Notes: a model not told the origin generated them from the letters alone. A DNA stretch of 64,000 nucleotides from Dehalococcoidia bacterium UBA2991 (GCA_002346645.1 DEAD01000008.1:62001-126000); one strand, 5' to 3'; shown: positions 1 through 8,004, counted from the first letter of the stretch. A program made the numbers and translations.

Positions 1-37
1 GCACATCTGTGCATGGAGTGGCCAAGAAAGGAAACCA

Positions 38-889
38 ATGACCATCCAAGAAGTGGGCGTTGTTGGCTGTGGCATCATGGGTGCAGGAATCGCCCAGATC
101 TGCGCTGCTCATGGCTACCGCGTCCGCGTTACCGAAGAAGATCCAGAGCAGCTTGAGAAGGGGCTCTCTAGGATCCGACGGCGCCTTAGTCGGGATGTCG
201 AGCGTCGTCGTCTAAGCAGAGAACGCCTCGACCGAATACTCTCCCGCCTTCACGGCGCATCATCAATGGAAGAATTTACCAATAGCGATCTCGTGATCGA
301 AGCAGTCATCGAAGATCTTCCGGTAAAGAAAGACCTTTTCGAAAAGCTCGGACAGATTTGCAAGGCAGACTCCATCCTGGCGAGCAACACATCTTCCCTT
401 TCCCTAAGCGAAATGGCCGCTTCGTCAGGACGACCTGAGCAAGTCATCGGCATTCACTTTTTCAATCCACCCACAGTGCTTCCTCTGGTAGAGGTGATCT
501 CCTCGGAGAGCACCTCTCAAGAGACGATTGACTCGGCAATGTCTTTCTGCGACTCGATTGACCGCCTGACCGTTCGAGTAAAGGACTCTCCCGGCTTCAT
601 CGTTAATCGCCTACTGGTGCCCTTCATTTTTGACTCCATTCAAATGCTGGATGGGGGCATCGCCACGGCCGAGGACATCGATCAAGCCTGCAAGGTGGGA
701 CTCAACCATGCACTCGGGCCACTGGCGACAGCCGACCTTGTAGGGCTGGACACTATGATCCATATCAGCGAGGCCATGTTCGAAGAGTACGGAGAACCGC
801 GGTTTAAGGCTCCAACGATGCTTCGACGACTTGTCTCCCTCGGTCACCTTGGGCGCAAGAGTGGCCGAGGATTTTTCGAATACAACTAA
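38..889 (+). CDS. 3-hydroxyacyl-CoA (3-hydroxybutyryl-CoA) dehydrogenase
   Basis: NAD-dependent oxidation of 3-hydroxyacyl-CoA to 3-ketoacyl-CoA in beta-oxidation or butyrate-type metabolism. The 283-residue protein has the usual stand-alone length. The N-terminal Rossmann motif GCGIMGAG lies at about residues 10-17, the catalytic histidine in IHFFNPP at about 140, and the C-terminal helical domain ends in GRKSGRGFFEY. The start is preceded by AAAGGAAA. It lies 12 bases upstream of an enoyl-CoA hydratase gene with which it is probably co-transcribed; the hydratase makes the substrate of this enzyme. The chain-length preference cannot be read from the sequence. Confidence 0.93.
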   Translation: MTIQEVGVVGCGIMGAGIAQICAAHGYRVRVTEEDPEQLEKGLSRIRRRLSRDVERRRLSRERLDRILSRLHGASSMEEFTNSDLVIEAVIEDLPVKKDLFEKLGQICKADSILASNTSSLSLSEMAASSGRPEQVIGIHFFNPPTVLPLVEVISSESTSQETIDSAMSFCDSIDRLTVRVKDSPGFIVNRLLVPFIFDSIQMLDGGIATAEDIDQACKVGLNHALGPLATADLVGLDTMIHISEAMFEEYGEPRFKAPTMLRRLVSLGHLGRKSGRGFFEYN

Positions 890-901
890 GGGGAGGATGA
901 C

Positions 902-1675
902 GTGGCACTGCTCTATGAAATCAGCGACCACATCGCAACAATCACCATCAATCGGCCGGAGGCTTTGAACTCAATCGATCTAGCTACATGGAACGAGCTC
1001 TCTGATGCCTGTGCAAAGCTCGAGGCCGACGAAGACGTTTGGGTAGGAATCATCACCGGAGCCGGCGAGCGTTCCTTCAGCGCCGGAGCAGACCTGAAAG
1101 AGACGATCCCAACACTAATCGACGACCCACGAAGCAAGCGCTATAACGAACCAGCAACGATCATGCGGGGCCAGACGATAACAAAGCCCTTGATCGCAGC
1201 CGTTAACGGCCTCGCGCTTGGAGGAGGCCTAGAGATAGTACTGGCCTGCGATCTGCGCATCGCAACAGAGGGTGCCCGCTTCGGAGCACCAGAAATTACA
1301 CTCGGCTTCATTCCTGGCTGGGGAGCCACCCAGCGGTTAGTTCGTGAACTACCTTGGGCAATTGCCTGCAGCATTGTTTTCTCCGGTGATCAAATCGGTG
1401 CCGATACCGCACTTAAACATGGCCTCATCAACGAGGTCGTTCCCGCGGATCGCTTGCAGCCCGCAGCTCGCCAGCTTGCGGAAACTCTTTGCTCACGTGG
1501 GCCACTCGCACTGCAGGCTGCTAAGCGGGCAATGCGAGAAGGCCTTGATATGGGCCTCAATGAAGGCCTCCAACTAGAACACGACCTCTTCGATGATCTC
1601 GCCTATACAGAAGACGCAAAAGAAGGCGTAGCTGCCTTCCAAGAACGCCGCACGGCAACCTTTAAAGGTCGCTAG
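902..1675 (+). CDS. enoyl-CoA hydratase (crotonase family)
   Basis: Hydrates trans-2-enoyl-CoA to 3-hydroxyacyl-CoA, the step before the dehydrogenase encoded just upstream. The 257-residue protein has the crotonase fold signatures: the oxyanion-hole segment SAGADL at about 60-65, LGGGLE at 107-111 and APE at 129-131. Both catalytic glutamates (E111 and E131) of true hydratases are present, which favours hydratase over isomerase or hydrolase members of the family. It starts at GTG behind GGGGAGGAT. The substrate is not determinable from sequence. Confidence 0.92.
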   Translation: MALLYEISDHIATITINRPEALNSIDLATWNELSDACAKLEADEDVWVGIITGAGERSFSAGADLKETIPTLIDDPRSKRYNEPATIMRGQTITKPLIAAVNGLALGGGLEIVLACDLRIATEGARFGAPEITLGFIPGWGATQRLVRELPWAIACSIVFSGDQIGADTALKHGLINEVVPADRLQPAARQLAETLCSRGPLALQAAKRAMREGLDMGLNEGLQLEHDLFDDLAYTEDAKEGVAAFQERRTATFKGR

Positions 1676-1723
1676 CAGCAGCTACACACCTAGGAACCAC
1701 TACGACAACAACCGGCGACCTTA

Positions 1724-1752
1724 TTGAAACACAACGGCCGCTCGTCTAGATT
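1724..1752 (+). promoter_or_regulatory. putative sigma-70 type promoter upstream of the CrtC/AttH-like gene pair
   Basis: TTGAAA (1724-1729) and TAGATT (1747-1752) are separated by exactly 17 bases in the 136-base gap between the beta-oxidation pair and the next block. The -35 matches 5 of 6 and the -10 matches 4 of 6 consensus positions. It would give the 1812-5357 genes their own transcript. Confidence 0.5.
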
Positions 1753-1811
1753 CGCGTGACTTTCACGGCCAGGGGTCTTCATATCCACCCAGCCGTGACG
1801 AAGGGGTGCTC

Positions 1812-2915
1812 ATGGCTACAGAACTAGACGACTACGCCATCCACCAGATAGTCGAGAACATGGAACTGGTCGAGGGACGTAACCCACGCTGGGTCGACGA
1901 GCTCTGGTTCCATGTCGGCATGACAGACGGCTCAATCAGCGTAGCTGGACACGTCGGCGTATATCCACAAACCGGAACCATGGATGGTGCCGCAAGTGTC
2001 GCCTATATGGGAAAGCAGTACGACGTTCGTTTCGGGCGACGCGTAGAGGGTGACCGCGACCGGCGTGAGGTTGGGGGCATCACCGCTGAAATCCTGGACC
2101 CCTTTCGCGCATGGCGTTTCAAATTGGAACCTACAGAAGGACAACCTATCAGCTTCGACCTTCAATTCAGGTCCGAACTGCAGCCGATGGAGGTGGCCGG
2201 ACCTGTGCAACACAGACGGGCTGGACGCCAGGTAATTTGGGACCTCTACCAATACTCCCAGACGGGCATTGCTAGCGGCTCAATCACTATTGAAGACGAA
2301 ACATTTTCTCTGGATGGAGCGATCGGAGCTCGCGAACGATCATGGGGGGTAAGGCCCATATTTGGACAAATCCCCCATCTCGGCCGTTCGCCCAGCTCTA
2401 TCGGACGTCAGTCTTTCTGGCTTGCGACTCACGGCAATGAACAATCGGCGTGGATCTGGCGTATCGAAGGCACCCGTGCCGGAGCACCTGGGAGCCTTGG
2501 AGACGATACAGGCCGAACACGGCTCGACGGGTGCATAGTAGGGGCACATGAAGGAAGCCCCCCCAAACGCATAACTGACGCTGAGCTCACGCTACGATTC
2601 AAACAGGATGGCAAGCGGCTAGAAGGCGGTGAGATTAGCTTGCGCGATTGGGATGACAGAACGCTCAAACTCAACCTGAGGCCTTTGACAACCATTTACT
2701 CAAAGGGGTTGGGCTATGGGCATCCAGACTTCCGTCATATTGAGCACAAGGACGGCATAGCCCAGGCGGAAACCCACAACACTGAGGATGCAGCCACCAT
2801 TGGGCTACTACTCGAAAATAATTCCGGACACATAAACCCATTCGGAATCGAGCACCTTTGCGAGATTACTACAGACCAGCAGACCAGCTACGGCGTGGTC
2901 CGCTTGAACATCTAG
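1812..2915 (+). CDS. CrtC/AttH-like (DUF7064/DUF7065-like) beta-rich protein, paralogue 1
   Basis: Function unknown. The 367-residue soluble protein has no signal peptide or membrane segment and is rich in W, R and beta-forming residues. A G-x-RERSWG-VRP motif near residue 175-185 is typical, as far as I recall, of large actinobacterial and proteobacterial proteins of the hydroxyneurosporene synthase/AttH (double lipocalin-like) type. The ATG at 1812 is chosen because AAGGGG ends 5 bases before it; a GTG two codons upstream is possible. The next gene is a paralogue with the same layout (N-terminal W-x-DxxWF region, central RD/RExxW motif, C-terminal GHG/GYG segment). The downstream SDR, VOC and cupin genes suggest a role in modifying or carrying a hydrophobic substrate, but this is inference. 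Confidence 0.7.
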   Translation: MATELDDYAIHQIVENMELVEGRNPRWVDELWFHVGMTDGSISVAGHVGVYPQTGTMDGAASVAYMGKQYDVRFGRRVEGDRDRREVGGITAEILDPFRAWRFKLEPTEGQPISFDLQFRSELQPMEVAGPVQHRRAGRQVIWDLYQYSQTGIASGSITIEDETFSLDGAIGARERSWGVRPIFGQIPHLGRSPSSIGRQSFWLATHGNEQSAWIWRIEGTRAGAPGSLGDDTGRTRLDGCIVGAHEGSPPKRITDAELTLRFKQDGKRLEGGEISLRDWDDRTLKLNLRPLTTIYSKGLGYGHPDFRHIEHKDGIAQAETHNTEDAATIGLLLENNSGHINPFGIEHLCEITTDQQTSYGVVRLNI

Positions 2916-2938
2916 TTAAGGCACAGAGGAGAAGAGCG

Positions 2939-4114
2939 ATGACGATGCTGACCGAACTCGACGAACATTTCTATCACCAAACACCTAGCCCTGTGGATGC
3001 CCTCCGTGACACTGACCCGCGTTTTGTCGATCAACATTGGTTCCAGTGCATGGATGTTGATGGGCGCTGGATCGTCGGTGCCAACTGGCCGATTTGGCCC
3101 AATAGCGGGCTGATGGAAAACGGCCAAATCATCGTCCACGGTGATACCCAGTACAACCTTAGATACTCAAGCTCCATAGAACAGGTCGGTTATAAATCAG
3201 CACGAACAAACCATCGAATAGGCCCGGCAACCATGGAAGTTATCGAGCCACTAAAAAAGGCTCGATTCACCCTCTCACCGGATAATCACTGGGGCATCAG
3301 CTACGACCTCACTATGGACACTTACCTGCGGCCTGTGCAAACACGCACTCCTATCGCCTTTGCAGGTTCGCCAACGCTACCGGGGGTCCTACCCTACTTC
3401 GAGATCATGGGCCGCTGGACGGGAGAATTGCACGTTGATGAGCAGACCTACGAGGTGAACCACCAGAACACCTGGGGTCAGCGTGACCGTTGCTGGGCAA
3501 GCCTTGGTGGCGAACGATGGCAAGGTTGGACGGGGCCCGCACCTGGTAGCGGAGGAGTGTCACCCCGAGGTGAAGGCCGCATTCACTGGCATAGCCACAT
3601 ACAGTTTGAGGATATTGGCTTTTGGTGGTGGATGGACGAGTTCATTGGCAAACCACGTCTAGGAGGGACTCTCGCCGACAATCGCGGCGGCCATTTCGAC
3701 GGAGCGGTCACCTGGAGGCTAGACGATAGTAGAGAGGAAATTCGCATTGTCGATTTCAAGAACATCGACATCTTGGCCCAACCAGGCACAAAAAAATTCC
3801 AGTCGGCAGAGATCACCCTCATCGATGAGGGCGGAACGGAATACGAGCTAGAGTTCGAAATCATCAAGCCAAATTCGACACGCCATATCCGTGGCGAGGG
3901 CTACGGCCAGGCCCGCTTCCTAGGCGGCTGGCAAGGTGACTGGCATGAGGAATACGACAAGTACGACCTTAGCGACTACTCCACCTACGGGGACTTTGCG
4001 CCCCAGATTTGGGATGGAGAACATGCAGTACGCTGCCGCTTCAAGGATAGGGAGGGCATCGGTCACATGGAGATGAGCGGTACGCCACCCCTTAGTCAGT
4101 GGGGCTTTTCCTAA
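2939..4114 (+). CDS. CrtC/AttH-like (DUF7064/DUF7065-like) beta-rich protein, paralogue 2
   Basis: A 391-residue paralogue of the gene ending 23 bases upstream, with the same expected double lipocalin-like architecture. The central motif reads NTWGQRDRCW (about residues 178-187), matching RERSWG in the first copy, and the C-terminal region carries RGEGYGQARF. The ATG at 2939 follows AGAGGAGAAGAG. An open frame extends back to 2858 inside the previous gene, but that extension has no ribosome site and looks unlike protein. There is no signal peptide. The two copies are clearly diverged rather than a recent duplication, so they may act as a heteromeric pair or on different substrates (inference). 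Confidence 0.7.
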   Translation: MTMLTELDEHFYHQTPSPVDALRDTDPRFVDQHWFQCMDVDGRWIVGANWPIWPNSGLMENGQIIVHGDTQYNLRYSSSIEQVGYKSARTNHRIGPATMEVIEPLKKARFTLSPDNHWGISYDLTMDTYLRPVQTRTPIAFAGSPTLPGVLPYFEIMGRWTGELHVDEQTYEVNHQNTWGQRDRCWASLGGERWQGWTGPAPGSGGVSPRGEGRIHWHSHIQFEDIGFWWWMDEFIGKPRLGGTLADNRGGHFDGAVTWRLDDSREEIRIVDFKNIDILAQPGTKKFQSAEITLIDEGGTEYELEFEIIKPNSTRHIRGEGYGQARFLGGWQGDWHEEYDKYDLSDYSTYGDFAPQIWDGEHAVRCRFKDREGIGHMEMSGTPPLSQWGFS

Positions 4115-4139
4115 TGCATCTACGAGGAAATATTCCAGC

Positions 4140-4901
4140 ATGACCGAATCCATGAAGGGCAAATCAATAATTGTCACGGGAGCAGCCTCCGGAATGGGGC
4201 GGGGCGTAGCGCAGCTACTCACTGAGCGAGGGGCAAACGTGGCCATCGTGGACCCAGCTGGCAAAGGGTTGGCAGAGACTAAAGAAATACTCCAGAAAAT
4301 AGGCGGAGAGATCATTGCTGAACCTATTAGCGTGACCGATCTGGAAGCCGTGCACAGACTTATCTCTCAAGTCCAGTCTGCTTGGGGCGGAATAGACGGA
4401 TTAGTTCACTGCGGAGCAATCTTGCGTTATGCAGGCTCCCTCGAAACCGATTTGGAAACGTGGCGCGAGGTCATCGAAGTGAACCTGACGGGAACTTTCA
4501 TCGTGGGACACGCAGTAGCGAACTCAATGGTAGCTAGCAACCGGAAGGGGGCCATCGTAAACATAGCCTCTGTTGCAGCAGTGATAGGGCTACCAAACCT
4601 GGCTGCTTATTCCGCCTCAAAGGGTGGTGTAGCTGCGCTTTCACGCTCTATGGCAGTGGAGCTACTACCACACGGAATTCGTGTGAATTACATCTGCCCA
4701 GGTTTTGTTGAAAGCGGAATGACCGAGGACATCCTTGAGGAAGAGGGAGCCCGCGAACGAATGCGTAAGGGAACCGCCACGGGTGATATCTGCAGCCCCC
4801 GCGACATAGCAGAGGCATGTGCCTTCCTCTTAAACGAGCAGACCGGAGGGTACATCGTGGGCAATGGACTAATGGTCGATTCGGGCGTCACCATCCAGTA
4901 G
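4140..4901 (+). CDS. SDR-family oxidoreductase
   Basis: Classical short-chain dehydrogenase/reductase of 253 residues. The cofactor motif TGAASGMG is at 13-20, N115 is present, and the catalytic set is S144, Y157 and K161 (YSASK). D38 after the second beta strand (VAIVD) points to NAD(H) rather than NADP(H). The family NNAG motif is changed to HCGA at about 90-93. GAGGAAA lies 11 bases before the ATG. It sits between the CrtC/AttH-like pair and a VOC gene, so it probably oxidises a hydroxyl group of the pathway substrate; the substrate is unknown. Confidence 0.9.
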   Translation: MTESMKGKSIIVTGAASGMGRGVAQLLTERGANVAIVDPAGKGLAETKEILQKIGGEIIAEPISVTDLEAVHRLISQVQSAWGGIDGLVHCGAILRYAGSLETDLETWREVIEVNLTGTFIVGHAVANSMVASNRKGAIVNIASVAAVIGLPNLAAYSASKGGVAALSRSMAVELLPHGIRVNYICPGFVESGMTEDILEEEGARERMRKGTATGDICSPRDIAEACAFLLNEQTGGYIVGNGLMVDSGVTIQ

Positions 4902-4920
4902 CATCCAGTAGCATCCAGTA
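4891..4920 (+). repeat. three tandem 10-bp repeats over the SDR stop codon
   Basis: CCATCCAGTA, GCATCCAGTA, GCATCCAGTA run head to tail. The first unit encodes the last residues of the SDR and completes its TAG at 4899-4901, and the others repeat the CAGTAG stop motif in the two remaining frames. The last copy runs straight into GGAGGAAAG, the ribosome site of the VOC gene. It looks like a replication-slippage repeat. Confidence 0.9.
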
Positions 4921-4931
4921 GGAGGAAAGCC

Positions 4932-5357
4932 ATGGGTATCCAGGGAGTTGGCCATACCTCAATCACGGTGCGCGACCTCGAGCGCTCGATCGCCTTCTAC
5001 AAACTGCTCGGCTTCGAGGACACCGGAACTCGTTTACACCTAGACGACGAGTTCATTGAAACGCTTCAGGCAATCCCAGGAGCAGACATCACTGCAGCAG
5101 TACTTCGTCTAAACGACTACTCCCTGGAAGTAATTCGCTACGACGCTCCCGTCGGCTACAACCACAACCCACTACGAACCTCCGATGTAGGAGGGTTCCA
5201 CATCTGCATCAGCGTGGACTCAGCAGATGAGGAGTACGCGAGGCTCAAAGCATCAGGCATGGAATTCAAGTCTGAAGTGCTGGATTACGCAGGAGGCATT
5301 CGAGTGGTCTACGGCTGGGATCCAGATGGCAACACAATCGAGCTACTGTCCCAGTAA
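4932..5357 (+). CDS. VOC (glyoxalase/bleomycin-resistance/dioxygenase) family protein
   Basis: A 141-residue two-module VOC protein. It shows the paired beta-alpha-beta-beta-beta pattern, with HTSITVRDLERSIAFYKLLGF near the N-terminus (H at about 8), GGFHICISV in the middle and DPDGNTIELL at the C-terminus. These match metal-binding H/H/E positions of the superfamily, so it is probably a metal enzyme such as an epimerase, lyase or ring-cleaving dioxygenase. A strong GGAGGAAAG site precedes the ATG. It is the last plus-strand gene of the block, and a 9-bp hairpin follows 3 bases after its stop. Confidence 0.85.
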   Translation: MGIQGVGHTSITVRDLERSIAFYKLLGFEDTGTRLHLDDEFIETLQAIPGADITAAVLRLNDYSLEVIRYDAPVGYNHNPLRTSDVGGFHICISVDSADEEYARLKASGMEFKSEVLDYAGGIRVVYGWDPDGNTIELLSQ

Positions 5358-5360
5358 CCA

Positions 5361-5384
5361 GCCCTAGTCAGCAACGACTAGGGC
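5361..5384. terminator. perfect 9-bp inverted repeat between convergent VOC and cupin genes
   Basis: GCCCTAGTC (5361-5369), a 6-base loop, then GACTAGGGC (5376-5384). It lies exactly at the convergence of the two transcripts, and its right arm contains the TAG stop of the cupin gene. There is no U-tract on either side, so bidirectional termination is likely but not certain. Confidence 0.6.
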
Positions 5385-5728
5385 AAGTCGATTTCTATAG
5401 CGGAAACCTTGGCCGGTCCATCCCCATTGTTGGTCCACGAATGGAGAGTGTTATCACCCTCAATGACAAGATCCCCTTCATAGACCGTCACTGAGTCGCC
5501 ACCATCTAAGGAAAATTCAAGCTGACCTTTGGCGATGTATACATAGACGTCACAGTGAACCGCGTGCCAGCCAGTAGTTTGGCCCGGAGCAAACTCGACC
5601 ATGAGCCAACGTCCACCCACACCTGCAGGGACATCGAAATCTTGGGCACGACTGCCAGGAAGTTCTCGGTTCTCAGCGATGACTGCCTTCCCAACACTGT
5701 TGTTACGGGTCCGAATGAACTTGCTCAC
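5378..5728 (-). CDS. cupin-domain protein
   Basis: A single-domain cupin of 116 residues. Cupin motif 1 is seen as GWHAVHCDVYVYIAKGQ (metal-ligand histidines at about 64 and 67) and motif 2 as EGDNTLHSWTN. It may bind a metal and act as an isomerase, dioxygenase or ligand-binding protein; the substrate is unknown. It starts with GTG, whose last bases form the TGA of the upstream small gene (GTGA overlap), so the two are translationally coupled. It converges with the VOC gene. Confidence 0.85.
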   Translation of the reverse strand: MSKFIRTRNNSVGKAVIAENRELPGSRAQDFDVPAGVGGRWLMVEFAPGQTTGWHAVHCDVYVYIAKGQLEFSLDGGDSVTVYEGDLVIEGDNTLHSWTNNGDGPAKVSAIEIDLP

Positions 5729-5931
5729 GCGCGCCGCACCCTACGCTCGCCCTTGTAAACAATCAGGAGATGAAGAATTTCATTTTCAGAGGCAAGCTGC
5801 ATCGAGACGATTTTGTTTTGAATATGGTCGTTCAGCCATTCGTCAGCGGCTTTATCAAGAGAAGAAGCGTCGGCGGCGGAAAGAACGGCTGTGTAGAGAA
5901 AACTTGCGCTAGTTTCGATCACGTCACTCAT
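5725..5931 (-). CDS. small hypothetical protein coupled to the cupin
   Basis: A 68-residue acidic-to-basic small protein beginning MSDVIETSASFLYTAV and ending YKGERRVRRA. No known domain is recognised. It appears mostly helical, with a hydrophobic strand (ILHLLIVY) near the end. Reality is supported by the 4-base GTGA overlap with the cupin and by its position behind a promoter and a microprotein gene on the same strand. The ATG at 5931 is preferred; a TTG at 5970 would add 13 residues. Neither has a clear ribosome site. Confidence 0.6.
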   Translation of the reverse strand: MSDVIETSASFLYTAVLSAADASSLDKAADEWLNDHIQNKIVSMQLASENEILHLLIVYKGERRVRRA

Positions 5932-5977
5932 TGGCCTGGCAAGGTAACGGCCCGCGGCATAGACAAGCAAGCGGCAA

Positions 5978-6067
5978 CTACCAGATCAAATCACCCAAAA
6001 TCCAGCCGAACGCTGCTGCCGTAATGACAACCGGAATGGCGTTGATGAGGAAGTAGCGCATTGGCAT
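5978..6067 (-). CDS. 29-residue single-helix membrane microprotein
   Basis: A short open frame encoding 29 residues: MPMRYFLINAIP, then a hydrophobic stretch (VVITAAAFGWIL), then GDLIW. This is one predicted transmembrane helix with a short positive N-terminus. AAGGG stands 7 bases before the ATG, and a TATAAT hexamer (6094-6099) lies 26 bases upstream of it. It is the first gene of a short minus-strand unit leading to the 68-residue protein and the cupin. A second in-frame ATG at 6061 is possible. Family unknown. Confidence 0.5.
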   Translation of the reverse strand: MPMRYFLINAIPVVITAAAFGWILGDLIW

Positions 6068-6093
6068 GGATAAACCCTTGACCTCAAATGTTA

Positions 6094-6099
6094 ATTATA
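6094..6099 (-). promoter_or_regulatory. TATAAT -10 hexamer of the microprotein-cupin unit
   Basis: A perfect TATAAT on the minus strand, preceded by TG (TGTATAAT). No good -35 hexamer is visible 16-18 bases upstream. It is placed correctly for a short leader ahead of the microprotein ribosome site. Confidence 0.45.
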
Positions 6100-6140
6100 C
6101 ATCGTCATTTACCTGGAAGACCCAGGTCGAGCACCACAGC

Positions 6141-6146
6141 TAGAAT
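6141..6146 (+). promoter_or_regulatory. TAGAAT -10 element of a probable leaderless transcript
   Basis: TAGAAT ends 7 bases before the ATG at 6154. No Shine-Dalgarno sequence precedes that start. The same TANNNT-N(5-9)-start layout recurs before many first genes in this window. Confidence 0.45.
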
Positions 6147-6153
6147 CATGAAG

Positions 6154-7323
6154 ATGAACACCTTCGACACAATTGTGGTGGGCGCGGGACCAGCAGGAAG
6201 CACAACCGCGAGGGAGTTAGCAACCGCGGGGGCACGCGTCCTCGTGGTAGATAGAGCAAAGTGGCCACGCTACAAAGCATGTGGTGGTGGCGTTCCATTG
6301 CGAACAGAGCGCATGCTGCCCTTCCCCATCGACAGTGTGGTAGAGGACTCAGTCTCACGCATGGAGCTATCGGCGCGGGGCAGAATGGCCTTTACAAAGC
6401 TCTCCCATGGGCCATTTGCACGGATGGTAATGCGAGATCGCTTCGACGCTCTTCTATTGGAGCAAGCTCAACAGGCAGGCGCGGAGCTACGCACAGAAAC
6501 AGTGATCCGCAATCTAGACATGAATGGAAACGTACACGTTCGAGGCGATGGGTTTGAAGCCGAAGCTGAAACCCTGATTTGCGCTGACGGTGCGCACTCA
6601 CCCGTCGGGAGAATGGCTGAGTTAGGAGTAGGTCTCGCCGAATGTGCAGCATGGGAGGTGGAAGTAAAGAGCCACCCCAAACAAGCCTCAGTGGGCGAGG
6701 CAACGGCTCTCATCGACTTAGGCTACAACCCTTGGGGCTACGCCTGGCTTTTCCCAAAAGCAGAACTGCTCTCTATCGGCATTGTGCTTGCCCGTGAGGA
6801 GGCAGGGAGATTGAAGCCTCTAGTTGACAGCTACCTCAAGCGGCTAGGCTTAGAAGGGGCAGAGGTTGAAATCGCCCGGGGACACAAGATTCGCTTTCGA
6901 CGCGGCGGAGAACTAATCGCAAGCGAACGCATAGCATTAGCTGGAGATGCTGCAGGCCTGGCAGACGAGTTCACGGCAGAAGGCATTTCCTACGCTATCC
7001 ACTCAGGACAGCTAGCAGCTCGGGCTACCTTAGAAGCACTTAGCGGCGAAGGAGATCTACGCCAGTACCAAGACAGCCTAGAAGCTGAGATTCAACCGGA
7101 ATTAGATGCTGCTCGAGCGATTGCGTACATGTTCTACGGGATGTTGAAGCACGCACAACGCCCCTGGATGCTAGCAAGCAAGTTCACCCCATTCCTTTGG
7201 GACTCACTGTTCGCCGTACAGAGAGGGGAGTCAAGCTACGCACGCGAGGCGAAACGGGGAAGGGCGCTCACTGCCACCGCAATTGCGATGCTGCGTCGCC
7301 AGGATCGCCAGCAGACAGCTTAA
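6154..7323 (+). CDS. geranylgeranyl-reductase family FAD-dependent oxidoreductase
   Basis: Flavoprotein that probably saturates isoprenoid double bonds (geranylgeranyl groups, menaquinone side chain or a similar lipid). The 389-residue protein has the Rossmann motif GAGPAG at 10-15, the family substrate motif PRYKACGGG at 38-46, and the second FAD motif ALAGDAAGLADEFTAEGI near 270. A frame extends upstream to 6088 and includes ATG 6148. The ATG at 6154 is preferred because a TAGAAT -10 element lies 7 bases before it, which implies a leaderless mRNA. It is divergent from the microprotein-cupin unit. A role in polyketide or terpenoid tailoring is an alternative. Confidence 0.87.
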   Translation: MNTFDTIVVGAGPAGSTTARELATAGARVLVVDRAKWPRYKACGGGVPLRTERMLPFPIDSVVEDSVSRMELSARGRMAFTKLSHGPFARMVMRDRFDALLLEQAQQAGAELRTETVIRNLDMNGNVHVRGDGFEAEAETLICADGAHSPVGRMAELGVGLAECAAWEVEVKSHPKQASVGEATALIDLGYNPWGYAWLFPKAELLSIGIVLAREEAGRLKPLVDSYLKRLGLEGAEVEIARGHKIRFRRGGELIASERIALAGDAAGLADEFTAEGISYAIHSGQLAARATLEALSGEGDLRQYQDSLEAEIQPELDAARAIAYMFYGMLKHAQRPWMLASKFTPFLWDSLFAVQRGESSYAREAKRGRALTATAIAMLRRQDRQQTA

Positions 7324-7410
7324 AAACGGAACCAGTTCCCATAGTGACCTTGCCGCAGGCGCGGCTGCGGTCGTAGGCTGGACCTACACCCTCCACCTGG
7401 AGTTCATTAA

Positions 7411-8004
7411 ATGCCTCAGAGTGCTACGCGGGAAGTACGGCCCGACGGGAAGTTACGGCTGCCTCCCGGTCAGCGACTAACCGCAGACTGGCCAGTTCTC
7501 CACTACGGTTCCATCCCAAGGCTCGATCCTAAAACATGGCAGTTCCACGTATGGGGTCTCGTTGAAGAAGAACGAAAATTCACCTGGGACGAGTTCAACG
7601 ACCTTGGCAACATGACAGATACCAGCGACATCCATTGCGTAACGACCTGGAGTAAGTTCGACAACGACTGGGAAGGGGTGCCCTTCAAGGCCGTGTACGA
7701 CGCCATCAAGGTGAAGCCTGAGGCCAAGGTCGTCATGGTACATAGCTACGGGGGCTATACGACAAACGTCCCCCTAGAGGACTTACTTGCTGAGGGAGTG
7801 CTTTTTGCGCGCACGCATAACGGCGAGGCCCTTACCAATGAGCATGGCTGGCCAATGCGCCTCGTTGTGCCCCACCTCTATTTCTGGAAAAGCGCAAAGT
7901 GGGTGGGTGGCATGCAGTTCATCGACGAAGACCGGCCCGGATTCTGGGAGATGTACGGATACCACATGTATGGCGATCCTTGGCTGGAACAACGGTACTC
8001 CTAG
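7411..8004 (+). CDS. sulfite-oxidase-like molybdopterin oxidoreductase
   Basis: A compact molybdenum-cofactor protein of 197 residues corresponding to the central Mo-pterin domain of the sulfite oxidase superfamily, without the C-terminal dimerisation domain. C76 in DIHCVTTWS is the expected Mo ligand, and GYTTNVPLEDLL and HGWPMRLVVPHLYFWKSAKWVGG are family segments. There is no Tat signal, so it is cytosolic, unlike MsrP. GGAG lies 8 bases before the ATG. The presence of moeA and a MogA/MoaB gene elsewhere in the window fits Mo-cofactor use. The physiological substrate is unknown. Confidence 0.85.
   Translation: MPQSATREVRPDGKLRLPPGQRLTADWPVLHYGSIPRLDPKTWQFHVWGLVEEERKFTWDEFNDLGNMTDTSDIHCVTTWSKFDNDWEGVPFKAVYDAIKVKPEAKVVMVHSYGGYTTNVPLEDLLAEGVLFARTHNGEALTNEHGWPMRLVVPHLYFWKSAKWVGGMQFIDEDRPGFWEMYGYHMYGDPWLEQRYS

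Noticed and set aside
6078..6101. TTGACC followed by TATACA on the plus strand before the flavoprotein gene
   Set aside because: The spacer is only 12 bases, too short for a promoter; the TATAAT on the other strand and the TAGAAT nearer the start explain the region better.
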